Shown: positions 1 to 9,200, counted from the stretch's first letter. The stretch is 10,361 nt of DNA from Oscillospiraceae bacterium (GCA_019416775.1 DXWR01000195.1:1-10361), one strand, 5' to 3'. Notes: generated from the sequence alone by a model not told the origin. Program-made: numbers and translations.

Positions 1-650
1 GTCCATCCTGCAGCGCCCGATAGTAGCACAGCCAGGACAAGCCGGTGGTGATGCCGGACAGAAACAGGAAGATTCCGCTTTTCCGGTCAATCTTTTTCAG
101 ATACTTTTGCTCTTTTTTCACAAAAACCATACACCAGGCCAGAATCAAAACCACCACGGTGCGGATGGCGGTGCCCAGATTGGATTCCACTTGTTCCACG
201 CCGATCTTCCCAAAGATGGAGGTCAAACTGGCAAACACCGCAGAGAGGAAGGCAAACAGCAGCCATCCCATGCCCTTTGGCTTGGCCGCTTCCCCCTCTT
301 TTTTGGTGATCATCAAAAGAGTGCCCACACCGATCCCCAACACCCCGAAGATTTGGGGCAGGGAAAGGGGCTCCCCCAAAAAGAGAAAGGCCAGCAAAAT
401 GGTGAGCACGGTGCTGGATTTGTCAATGGGGGTTACTTTGTTCACATCCCCCAACTGCAGCGCCCGAAAATAACACAGCCAGGAGGCGCCTGTGGACAGG
501 CCGGACAAAATCAAAAACAGCAGTGTTCTACCGGAAATCTGCCCAATGGTGTTTTGGGAGCCCGCAACAAACACCATCAGCCAAGAGAACACCAGCACCA
601 CTACCGTGCGGATGGCGGTGGCCAAGGTGGAAGGGATCTGTTGGATGCCG
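1..650 (-). repeat. Internal duplication within the transporter gene (447-base period)
   Basis: Short stretches of near-identical DNA recur exactly 447 bases (149 codons) apart. One is gtgcggatggcggtg at 159 and again at 606; another is cagcgcccga at 11 and again at 458, followed in both cases by nearly matching sequence. They encode equivalent positions of the two EamA halves. DMT transporters are known to have arisen by duplication, so this is expected in principle. The DNA-level match is higher in the conserved helices than in the loops. Confidence 0.75.
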
Positions 651-718
651 ATTTTGGCCAACACCGCGGTGATCCCGGCAAAGAACGCAGATCCAAAGGC
701 AAACAGAAGCCAGAGCAT
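1..718 (-). CDS. DMT/EamA-family transporter, two-repeat type (C-terminus cut off by window edge)
   Basis: Membrane transporter of the drug/metabolite transporter superfamily (EamA domains); the substrate cannot be told from sequence. The frame is open from ATG at 718-716 to the window edge (239 codons, C-terminus missing). A strong GGGAGGGAGGA ribosome site lies at 734-724, and the start is 20 bases after the response regulator stop, so it is probably the third gene of that operon. The protein is almost all hydrophobic segments and is an internal duplication. Residues 1-149 begin MLWLLFAFGSAFFAG, and the second half begins at Met150 with GMGWLLFAFLSAVFAS. TAIRTVVVL and SWLCYFRALQ / SWLCYYRALQ recur exactly 149 residues apart. 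The loop GDVNKVTPIDKSSTVL, followed by a helix ending in FLGEPLS, is typical of EamA halves. By symmetry about 55-60 residues lie outside the window. The family call is firm; any link to drug export or nutrient uptake would be a guess. Confidence 0.88.
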   Translation of the reverse strand, partial: MLWLLFAFGSAFFAGITAVLAKIGIQQIPSTLATAIRTVVVLVFSWLMVFVAGSQNTIGQISGRTLLFLILSGLSTGASWLCYFRALQLGDVNKVTPIDKSSTVLTILLAFLFLGEPLSLPQIFGVLGIGVGTLLMITKKEGEAAKPKGMGWLLFAFLSAVFASLTSIFGKIGVEQVESNLGTAIRTVVVLILAWCMVFVKKEQKYLKKIDRKSGIFLFLSGITTGLSWLCYYRALQDG

Positions 719-738
719 GGTTTTCCTCCCTCCCTAGT

Positions 739-1428
739 TCAGGGCCGAAACCGATATCCCACGCCCCAAACGGTTTGGATATACCGGGGCTGAGAGGGGT
801 TCTTTTCGATTTTTTCCCGCAGGCGGTTGATATGCACCGCCACCGTGGCGTTGTCGCCCATAGCGTCGTGCCCCCAGATGCGTTCGTACAGCGTTTCTTT
901 GCTGAACACAATGTCCGCATTGGACATCAAAAACAGCAGCAGCTCATATTCCTTGTTTTTCAATTTCACTTCCGTCCCGTCCACAAAAACCCGGTGGGCG
1001 TCCGTTTGCAGCAGGATATTCCCCATTTGAATCTGGGGCCGGTTCACCGTTCCAACATCCTTCAGCCGGTCATACTGGGCCAGATTGGCCTTGATCCGCG
1101 CCACCAGCACATTGGGGGAAAAGGGCTTGGTGATGTAGTCGTCCGCTCCCAGGCCAAGGCCCTTAATCTTATCGATGTCCTCCTGCCTGGCCGTCACCAT
1201 CAAAACGGGAATATCCAAGGATTGACGCAGCACACGGCACACGGTAAACCCGTCCATTCCCGGCAGCATCAGGTCCAGCAGAATCAAATCATAACCGCCG
1301 GTTCGCCCCCGGGCAATTCCGTCGCTGCCGTTGTCTACTATGTCCACTTCAAAGCCGCTGAGGACCAAATAGTCCCGCTCAATGGCGGCGATGACTTCGT
1401 CGTCTTCGATAATCAGAATTCGTTTCAT
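739..1428 (-). CDS. OmpR/PhoB-family DNA-binding response regulator
   Basis: Cytoplasmic response regulator of 229 residues, the usual length for the family. The N-terminal receiver domain (about 1-115) has the acidic pair E8/D9/D10 (IIEDDE), phospho-acceptor D52 in LLDLMLPGMDG, the switch Thr79 in MVTAR, and the conserved Lys101 in YITKPFSP. The C-terminal winged-helix DNA-binding domain (about 130-229) ends in the characteristic VWGVGYRF. Its ATG (1428-1426) overlaps the TGA of the upstream kinase (1427-1425) in an ATGA junction, so the two are probably translationally coupled. GAGGG in the end of the kinase gene is a possible ribosome site. It is presumably phosphorylated by that kinase. 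Targets are not shown by sequence; the best candidates are its own promoter and the divergent protease promoter. Confidence 0.95.
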   Translation of the reverse strand: MKRILIIEDDEVIAAIERDYLVLSGFEVDIVDNGSDGIARGRTGGYDLILLDLMLPGMDGFTVCRVLRQSLDIPVLMVTARQEDIDKIKGLGLGADDYITKPFSPNVLVARIKANLAQYDRLKDVGTVNRPQIQMGNILLQTDAHRVFVDGTEVKLKNKEYELLLFLMSNADIVFSKETLYERIWGHDAMGDNATVAVHINRLREKIEKNPSQPRYIQTVWGVGYRFRP

Positions 1429-2891
1429 TCCTGTTGCCCTCTTTCTGCCAAGGGGATTTGAATGGCCATCCGCAGCCCCCCTTGGGGTAAATTTTCGGCA
1501 TGGATGGCGCCGGCCATCCGCTCCACCGCCTTCCAGACAATGGCAAGGCCCAGGCCGCTGCCCTGTTTGGGGTTTTTGCGGGAGGGATCGTTGCGGTAAA
1601 ACACGTCAAACAGCTTGGGCAGGGCTTTTGGCGGGACGCCGGGTCCATCGTCGTCCACATACAAAAAAAGCTGCTGATGGGATACTTTGCCGGAAATGGT
1701 GGCGCAGCCCTGCTCTTTGTTTTTATATTTGGCGCTGTTGTCCAGAAGATTGATCAGCACACTGCGAAAGTAGGTGGGGTCCGCCAAAACCACGGCTTGC
1801 TGCGGCAGCGGTCCAAACTGAATGGCAAGGCCCCGGCGCCGGTATTCTTCCTGGGAAACCTGGACAAATTCCGTTATCTCTTCCACCGCGTCCAGATATT
1901 CGGGATGGTAGGGATATTCCCCCAGATCCATCTTGGAAAACAAAAACAATTTCCGCACCATCTGATCCATTTCCATTGTCTTTTTTTGGATGGTGGACAG
2001 ATACGCCCTCTGCCTTTGGGGGGTATCGGCCACCCCGTCCAAAAGCCCCTCCACATAGGCCCGGATGGCGGTCAGGGGGGAGCGGATGTCGTGGGAGATG
2101 CCGGCCAGCAGTTCCTTGCGGTTTTCCTCCTCTTTTTGCAGCCGGGCGACAGAATCCCGCAGCCGCTGGGCCATATCGTTAAAATCTTCGCACACCGGCC
2201 GAAATTCATCGGCGTCTGAATAGACAATGCGATGGGTGAGGTTGCCGTCCCGGATTTGATGCACGCCCTCCGCCAGGATTTTCAGCGGCTGGGCAATCCT
2301 ATCAAACACAAACCGGGTCAAAAAGCGGTTGGTGAAAAACACCGCGAAAAGCAAAATCACCACCAGAAACAAGCCCACCACCACCGCCCAGATTTTTAGA
2401 TTGTCATGGGACAGAGAAACAACGGGGTTGTACAGATGGAGCTGATATTCCTCCCCGTCCAGCAAAAGCTTTGCACCGAATAAGGCTGCCTTGCCATCGG
2501 ACACCGTCCCACTGCCGTCCAGGGCCGCCAAGGACTGCTCCAGCTTTTGCTGCTGAGAGGAAGGAAGGTCCCCCGCCCCCGCCTGCAACACCAACTCTTG
2601 ACTGTCTTTGAGCTGCAAGGTCATTTGATGTTCCGCCAGCAGCCCAGACAACTCCTCTTCCAGGCGAGTCCTTTGGTCCGGCTGCGTTTCCGCCAGCCAA
2701 TGGGAGGCAAGCTGCACCGCCTCTTCCCGCTTTTCGGACAATTCCCCCGGGGACCCCAGTTCGTATTCCGAATTGGGAAAGGCCAAGGTGAGAAAAACCA
2801 GTAGAGATCCCGCCAATAAAAGAAGGGCAAGCAGCGCCGGTATCATGATCATCAGAATGTTGGAAATGAACAGCCTCTTTTGGATGGTCAT
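1425..2891 (-). CDS. Membrane sensor histidine kinase (HAMP, HisKA, HATPase)
   Basis: Two-component sensor kinase of 488 residues. Hydrophobic segment 1 (about 7-38) is followed by an extracytoplasmic sensor of about 125 residues, rich in Glu/Gln/Leu and matching no sensor fold I recognise. TM2 (about 167-190) leads into a HAMP linker (about 190-245) containing AQPLKILAEGV and a conserved DEF. The dimerisation domain has phospho-acceptor His267 in GISHDIRSPL. The ATPase domain has the N box INLLDNSAKY (Asn381 and Asn385), the G1 box DDDGPG, the F box LFDVFYR and the G2 box GSGLGLAI, so all catalytic boxes are intact. Start choice: ATG at 2891 has a GGGAGGAGG site (2906-2898) six bases upstream. 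In-frame ATGs at 2924 and 2915 lie in or next to the promoter -10 box and lack a ribosome site. The gene precedes its regulator, the reverse of the commoner regulator-kinase order. The stimulus is unknown. Confidence 0.94.
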   Translation of the reverse strand: MTIQKRLFISNILMIMIPALLALLLLAGSLLVFLTLAFPNSEYELGSPGELSEKREEAVQLASHWLAETQPDQRTRLEEELSGLLAEHQMTLQLKDSQELVLQAGAGDLPSSQQQKLEQSLAALDGSGTVSDGKAALFGAKLLLDGEEYQLHLYNPVVSLSHDNLKIWAVVVGLFLVVILLFAVFFTNRFLTRFVFDRIAQPLKILAEGVHQIRDGNLTHRIVYSDADEFRPVCEDFNDMAQRLRDSVARLQKEEENRKELLAGISHDIRSPLTAIRAYVEGLLDGVADTPQRQRAYLSTIQKKTMEMDQMVRKLFLFSKMDLGEYPYHPEYLDAVEEITEFVQVSQEEYRRRGLAIQFGPLPQQAVVLADPTYFRSVLINLLDNSAKYKNKEQGCATISGKVSHQQLFLYVDDDGPGVPPKALPKLFDVFYRNDPSRKNPKQGSGLGLAIVWKAVERMAGAIHAENLPQGGLRMAIQIPLAERGQQE

Positions 2892-2897
2892 ACGATC

Positions 2898-2906
2898 CCT
2901 CCTCCC
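2898..2906 (-). promoter_or_regulatory. Ribosome binding site of the histidine kinase
   Basis: GGGAGGAGG on the minus strand, six bases before ATG 2891. It is the strongest site near the gene and decides the start over the two in-frame ATGs further upstream. Confidence 0.85.
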
Positions 2907-2923
2907 TTTCACCATACACCTCA

Positions 2924-2953
2924 ATTATAAATTAAAGTTAAACTGGATTGCAA
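2924..2953 (-). promoter_or_regulatory. Sigma-A type promoter of the kinase-regulator-transporter operon
   Basis: On the minus strand a perfect TATAAT (2929-2924) is preceded, after 18 bases, by TTGCAA (2953-2948; four of six matches to TTGACA). Transcription would start near 2917, giving a leader of about 26 bases that contains the kinase ribosome site. The spacer contains the short tandem TTTAAC TTTAAT, which might be a regulator half-site pair or simply AT-rich sequence. Confidence 0.75.
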
Positions 2954-3072
2954 CTGTTCCAAAGGGGATCGGGATCTGCTGCTGGGAAAATGTTCCGGAC
3001 GGATGATCTTTGCGAAAGCGGACGCAGAAAGAGGTGTAGCCATTGAATTACCAAAATTCACCATTCTTTCCA
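2954..3072. other. Intergenic stretch between the divergent promoters
   Basis: These roughly 120 bases between the two -35 regions contain no convincing gene, RNA or terminator. Open frames that cross it have no ribosome site and no recognisable product. Two copies of TGTTCC (2955 and 2991) are the only small repeat noticed. It is the natural place for regulator binding sites, but none can be assigned by eye. Confidence 0.5.
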
Positions 3073-3087
3073 ACAATCTCATATTGT
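3073..3087 (+). promoter_or_regulatory. Perfect inverted repeat overlapping the -35 box (possible operator)
   Basis: ACAAT-CTCAT-ATTGT: two 5-base arms that are exact reverse complements around a 5-base centre. The half-site centres are 10 bases apart, about one helical turn, and the right arm covers most of the -35 hexamer of the protease promoter. That geometry suits a dimeric repressor, whereas OmpR-type regulators usually bind direct repeats. The arms are short, so chance is possible. Confidence 0.35.
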
Positions 3088-3112
3088 CTTTCGAGAAAAA
3101 AACAAGTATAAT
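3084..3112 (+). promoter_or_regulatory. Sigma-A type promoter of the giant metalloprotease gene
   Basis: TTGTCT (3084-3089; four of six matches to TTGACA), 17-base spacer, perfect TATAAT (3107-3112). Transcription would start near 3119, about 32 bases before the ATG. The A-rich spacer (aaaaaaacaa) also favours promoter activity. Confidence 0.75.
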
Positions 3113-3130
3113 CAGCCCATCAAATCGTTT

Positions 3131-3138
3131 GGAAAGGA
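3131..3138 (+). promoter_or_regulatory. Ribosome binding site of the giant protease gene
   Basis: GGAAAGGA ends 12 bases before ATG 3151, slightly far. An ATG at 3144 is closer but is in another frame and opens only a short reading frame with no recognisable product. An in-frame TGA at 3145-3147 rules out any start upstream of 3151 for the long frame. Confidence 0.6.
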
Positions 3139-3150
3139 TAGAAATGACTC

Positions 3151-3228
3151 ATGGCAAAGATAAGAGCCTTGCTGGCAATTTGGATCCTCACTTGCGGACT
3201 CTTATTGGGAGGGACGGCGGTTTCCGCC
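3151..3228 (+). other. Signal peptide of the giant protease
   Basis: Residues 1-26: a short positive start (MAKIR), a hydrophobic core (LLAIWILTCGLLLGG), and TAVSA followed by QE, a good signal peptidase I site. Cys15 is not in a lipobox (preceding residues ILT), so a lipoprotein is unlikely. Confidence 0.85.
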
Positions 3229-6200
3229 CAGGAAACCATTCAAGCACAACTGTCAGCCGGCGCTCCCGCCGTCCGAAACGGGGAAAAGGTGGAGTTGGTG
3301 CTTTCCCTTTCGGACTTAGAGAGCCTGACTGCGGGACTTTATTCCATCCAGGGGACGCTGGACTACCACCCGGCCCTGTTCCAAGACCTATCTCCAGAGG
3401 ATTTTACCCCTCTCAACGGCTGGGAAAACCCTGAGTACAATCCGGAAAACCGGCAGTTTGTCTTGATCCGCCGAAGCGGTGACGCGGCAGGAGGCCCTGT
3501 GCTGAAAATCACCCTCACCGCCAAGGAGGAGCTGACCCCGGGCCAGACCCAGGTGAGCATCCGGGAGCTTTCGGCCTCCGAAGGAAAGGAGGATCTGTTC
3601 CCCCTGGATGCGCAGGCAGCGCTGAGCGCAGTGGTCCAGGTAGATTCCTGGGAACCAGCAGCGGATTCCCCCCAGCTTCCAACCATCCCCGCCGGGGAGG
3701 GACAGCCCCACGCTGATCCGGAAGGGGTGCTCCCAGAACAACAGCCGGAACAAGAAACCGCTTCTTCCGAGCAGGACAAAGAATCTTCCGTCCACCAGCA
3801 TCCAACGGAACAACCCCGGGAGGACGGACTGTCCGGCACCGCAGTATTTCTGCTCTGCGCCGGGGGTGCGGCGGCCATTGCCGCGGTGGGGCTGGTGCTG
3901 CTGAAAAAGAAAAAAGGAAGCGGCAGAGGGAAAAAGCTGCTCTCAGCCCTGATTGTCCTGACCGCAGCGGCCACCCTGACAGCGGGCGGCGTCTATGCCT
4001 TTGGGGGCAAAGGGGACCTGAACGGCGACGGGAAGGTAGACTATGCCGACGTACATCTTTTGCAAAAACATCTCATTGGATGGACGGTTCTGCCCCATGA
4101 AAAGCAAAACGGCGCAGACCTAAACTACAACGGCAGGCTCACCGTCACCGATTTGGCCTTGCTGATTCAAGCCGTGGAGCAGAAGCTGGACTATCAGGTC
4201 AGCCTCATCCCTGCCCTGGACCAGGTGTACTATGAAAAGCAGCAGGAAATCCAGCTGAAATTTTCCGCCTGGGTGTCCCATGGGGAGAAGCTGCAAAGGG
4301 TTACCATCAACCAAACCCAGTATCCAGTGGAACCAATGGAGGAAGGCGCATATCTGGTCCGGCTGCAAGCGGCGGACACCCCGGGCGTACAAACCCTCCG
4401 CTTTACCCAAGCCACCCTATCCGGGGGGCAGCAAGTGGCGCTGGACGTCACCGAAACCATCGGGGTGTTGAAATCCGCCCCTGAGATCACAGACTTTTTG
4501 GCGGAGGAGGAAACAGACACCGCCCGGATGAAGGTTTCCTTCACCTTGGCAGATGAGGACGCCGCCCTCACCGCAGCCAAGCTGGAACTGCGAAAAGAGG
4601 AGGATGGAGCCCTTCTTTCGGTGAGCTCCCAAGAAGTGTCCGCCGGCTTCCAGGAATTGTGGCTGGATTTGGAGGAAAACATCCCCTATACCCTTTCCAT
4701 CACAGCCCAATACCGCCGGGACTCTGACCAGCTCCCAACGGCGGAAGACCACCGGGGAAGTTGGTCGGTGATGAAGCAGCTGCAGCTCAACCTGGACTAC
4801 CGGTTCACCTTTGGAGGATTGCAGACCCAAACCCAGGACGGCCGCCCAACCGCCGTCTTTGCCAAAGGTCAGCCCATTGCCCTTTGGTTTGAAAGCGGCA
4901 ACGCCACCCAATTTCAACCGGAACGGGTCATCGTGAATGGTAACAGTTACCCGGTGCAGCCCTCCGGGGCGGGGTATCTGGCCCTGCTGGAAGGACAAAC
5001 CCAGGCGGGAGTCCAGCAGCTCACGGTGGAACAGGTGATTTTGGAAAACGGAAAAGCCTTTTCCTTGGACGGGGAAAACCAGGTTTCCATAACGGTGCAA
5101 AAGGAACTTCCCACCGCAGCCCTGCTTTCGATGACGGAAGACCCTGCCGGAGAACAGATCCAACTGTCCATCCAGCTTTCCGACCCGGACGACGCCCTGT
5201 CCAACCACCGGATCCGGATCACCAACGCCCAGCAGCAGGTGGTGGGAGAACGGGACCTTTCCCCTCAGGATTGGCAGGAGGGCTTGTTCCAGGGACAGGT
5301 GACCCTCACCGATACCGGGCTGACCACTTCCTATTTGGTGGAATTTCTGGCAGACCGGGATTTGTCCCCGGACCAGTCCCAGCCGGAAGGGCAGCAGGTA
5401 TTGGCAGGGCAGGAGATTGCCGCCCAGCCCAGAGTGCTGCTCCAATCCGGCAGCGCCGGAGCGGAGGTTGTGGAAAAAGGAGGTCAGGTGGAGCTGACCT
5501 ACACCCTCTCCCACAACCTGCAGGCAGAGCTGGCCGGGATGGTGGTCAACCATCTCCAGCTCACCCCCCGGCAGCAACCGGACGGAAGCTGGAAGGTGAC
5601 GGTGCCGGCTCCCAGCCAAGCGGGGCCTCAGTCCTTTGCCCTTTCCCAGTTGGTGTTTGCCGACGGCACCCTTCTGGAAACCCACCATGAGCTTTGGGTG
5701 GAGGTGAAAAAGTCCGCCCCGGTGGTGCAGGAATACCAGACCATCGACCGATTGGAAACCCAAGAGGTGCAGTTCCAATTCCGGCTGGAAGATGGGGACA
5801 ACGCCTTCCTGTCCGGCAAGGTTCAGCTGCTGTTGGACGGGGCTGTGGCGGAGGAGCAGTCCATCGTCCAGCCCGGCGAGCAGTCCTTCACCTTTGCGGT
5901 GCAGGAGCAAACCCACTACACCTTTCAGGTGCTGTCCACCTGGACGCAAACCCAGGACGGCAGCCAGCAGCAAGAGGAAATCCTGCTGGAAAAAGCGGTG
6001 TATCTGATCCGGGACTACGGCTTGCAGCTTTCCCAGCTTCAAACCTTCTCCCCCCAGGGCAGCGAAACCCCCTACTTTGAGCCAAACAGCCCCATTACTC
6101 TCCGCTTTACCGCCGAAACCCGCACCAGCTTACAGGCACAGCAGGTGCAGATCAACGGCCGGGTCTTTTCCCTCACTCCTTTGGGGGCCAACCGGTATGA

Positions 6201-9200
6201 ACTCACCGCCAAGCTGGGTGCCTCCCCGGGAGTGCAGACCTTCAAGCTGGAAAAACTGATGTTGGAAAACGGCAAAGAGCTTGCCGTAACCGACGTTTCC
6301 ATCCAGGCGGAAATCCTGAAAGCGGTTCCTGCCGTGGAACAATTTTCCTGGGAAAAAACTCCCCAAGACCAACTGAAGATCGAGTTTGTGCTCCAAGACC
6401 CGGACGGCGCCCTGGAAAGCGGCAGGGTAGAGATTTCCCAAAAGGACGGTACGGTTTTCACCCAGCAGCCCCTGACTTCAGGGAAAAACCAAGGGTTGGC
6501 CCAGCTTGCCGCCGGGGAGGAGTACCTGGTGCAGATCATCGGGGACTATGACCGGGACAGCAACGCTCTGGATTCCGGCTCCAACCGGTATGAGCAGCAG
6601 CTGCTGTACGCCACCGGCCTCACCGTCACCCGGGACGGCATCCAGTTTAAAGACGTCACCCGCACCAGATTGTTTTACAGCGACTCCGCCGGCAGCCGGG
6701 AGATCCCGGTTTTGGACATCACCCAAGGGCTGCCCCAAGAGACAGCGCCATACTACGCCGTGCTGGAGATGGAAGGACTGCCGGACTTTTACGGGCAAAT
6801 CCGGGAATTTCGCCAAGACCCTGCCACCGGAAAGGTTTACGGGGTGTTGCAGCAGGATGAAGTTCTGTTTTACGACGGGGAAGGAAACCGGCAGGAGGAA
6901 TATGTTTTTGCCCTTCCCTACCGGGATGAACAGGGGGAACATCCTTTGGTGGAAAGCGCCCAGCAGCTCTTTTCCCAGATGAGCGCAGCCCCCAATGGAG
7001 ACTACGTCCTCACCCAGGATCTGGACGCTTCCGGCCTTTCCCCGGACGCCGCCGCTGTGGCGGGAACCTTTACCGGAACCCTCAACGGAAACGGCTACCG
7101 CATCCTCAACCTCCCCACCTCCCTGTTCCAGACGGTGAGCGGGGCCACCATTCAAAACCTGGTGATTGAAAACGCCCAAATCACCACCTCCCGCAGCGGT
7201 ATCCTGGCCAACGTGATCCAAAACGGGGCGGTGGTCCGGGAGGTGTTTTTGGTAGACTGCGTCCTCCAAAACAATGTGGACGAACTGGGGGCCTTTGCCG
7301 GAAACCTGAAAAATGCCACCATTGAGAGAAGCGCCTCGGTGAATGTTTCGGTGAAGGGGCTGGTGGCAGTGGGCGGTATCGTAGGCAAAACCAACGCCGG
7401 GGCGGTGATCGACAACTGCTACGTCACCGGCAAGATTCAGGGCAGCTACGACCATCCCTCCCTGGGAGCCCGAGTGGGCGGCATTGCCGGCTGGCACGGA
7501 GGCGGGGTGATCCAAAACAGCTTCACTCAGGTGCAGGTCATCGCCCCTGCCCAGAAAGGGAACGGCGGCCTCATCGGCGGGCCCAACACCGGCAGCCCCG
7601 TGCTGGAAAACTGCCTGAGCATGAGTTCTGGGGCCGGTTACCGGATTGCCGGGTTTGACGTATTGGCAAACGCCAAAAACGTCTATGAATACGCCGGTTC
7701 TTCCAGCCTGTCCAACATCACCCAAGCAAACCGGGAACAAATCCGGGAAACCGACGCTGTGTTTGACAAGGATTTCTACACCCAGTCCCTGGGCTGGGAG
7801 GAAGGCATCTGGGAGTTGGATCTTCTGGCTTACGGCAAGCGGCCCAACCTCCACGCCGCCCCGGAAACCGACAACAACTACGGCATTCCGGCCTATGCTT
7901 CGGTGCTGAGCCAGAAGGAATACCGGCCCCAGCGGGAACAGGCCTACGCCAACCTGGCCAAGCTGCTTCCCTTCTCCGATGTCCGCACCTGGGTGGAATC
8001 CGCCAACCGGCTGCCGGAAGACCATCCCTTGGCGGTGCAGGCGGTGGAGTTTGTGCTGCCCCTGGATCAAAACGGGAATCTGGTCAACGGCGTCCACCAA
8101 AACAATTTGGAGAACATCCAGGCGATCCGGGTGGTGTTTGCCCAAGAAAAGCCGCAGGAATATCCCGTTTCCCTGAAAAAAACCATGGGAGAGGTGGTGG
8201 CCGTGTACCAGATCCAAGGATTGGATCTGAACTATCAGCCCCGTTTTTATGTGGGAAATCTATCGGACACCCTGCTGGATCAGGCGGCAGATCCGATTTT
8301 GGCCTGGAACTACACTGCGGATCTGGCCACCTTGACCGGCGAGGAGGAAAGCCGGCTGTACAAAGACTACTACCAGCAAACGGTCCAGCCCAAACTCCGG
8401 GGGGTGGTAGAAAACCTGCTGCTGTCCCAGCAGGAATACCCCACCTACTGCCCAAGCCCGGCAGTGCAGCAGCTGGTGCAGCAGCGGATCGCCCAGGATG
8501 AAATTTGGAAAAAGCTGCTTTACGGCTACAACTACTACGACAAATGGTACCGGATGGACTACCGGGGGGTGAGCCTGAGCGATCTGCTCTACTTCCACGG
8601 AAGCTGGATTCACCCGGATCTCACCGCCCAGGGATTGTCGGAGCAGCTGCTGGGGGCCACGGAACAGCAGCGGGAAACCCATCAAACGGTGACCTTTTAC
8701 AATCAAGTGCTGAAGCGCTACACCGAAGAAGCCTTAACCGATTTCCTGGGCGGCCTGTCCTACCGCTTGGCGGGGTACGACACCCCCAGCGACTGGTTCG
8801 CTCAAAACTTTGAAGGCATCTTAAAGGAGCAGGCGCCCCAAGGCGGAGCCGACGGCATCCGCTACCGGATCTGGGACATCCTGTCCGGGCTGGAGGACAG
8901 CAAAAAAAGCATTCTGCTTCCCATCCTCACCGCACCCCAGGAAGATATGTACCTGATTTCCATGCCCTCCCAGTTGATGATCGGCAGCTTAAACCGCTAC
9001 CCCACCTATCTGGTGAAGGACGGACTGGAACGGCAGCGGATGGAAGAGATCATTGAAGTATATGCCCAAAAAATGGGAGTCTTTTATGGCGTCTCCTCCA
9101 CCTGGATGGAGAATTCTGTTGAGGTGCTCAACAGCTTTGTGAACATCCAGTATGACACCCGACTGAACTTCCCTCAAAGCGAGGCCGCCGACGCAGGGGA

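Noticed and set aside
2892..2924. Longer version of the histidine kinase starting at ATG 2924 or 2915
   Set aside because: ATG 2924 lies in the TATAAT box and 2915 is about two bases from the expected transcript start. Only ATG 2891 has a strong ribosome site.
2955..2996. TGTTCC repeated 36 bases apart in the intergenic region
   Set aside because: A 6-base direct repeat with no flanking similarity is expected by chance and does not fit OmpR-type spacing.
3144..3434. Short frame starting at ATG 3144, better spaced to GGAAAGGA than ATG 3151
   Set aside because: It has no signal peptide or recognisable domain. The frame from 3151 begins with a textbook signal peptide and runs into known domains. 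A tiny leader peptide cannot be excluded but has no support.
3904..3917. A5-G-A6-GG run at the KKKK codons, considered as a slippage or programmed frameshift site between the cohesin and dockerin halves
   Set aside because: The zero frame reads straight through into the dockerin, and the A run is explained by the Lys codons. In frame the run reads G-AAA-AAA rather than the canonical A-AAA-AAG. Slippage remains possible but nothing requires it.
4417..6042. A long open frame (541 codons) on the minus strand inside the protease gene
   Set aside because: It is antisense to a well-supported coding frame, has no ribosome site or recognisable domain, and its Gly/Leu/His/Gln-rich composition is what codon bias of a GC-rich gene produces on the opposite strand.
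6478..8217. A long open frame (579 codons) on the minus strand under the GLUG and M26 regions
   Set aside because: Same reasons. The plus-strand frame has clear GLUG and M26 motifs across the same bases.
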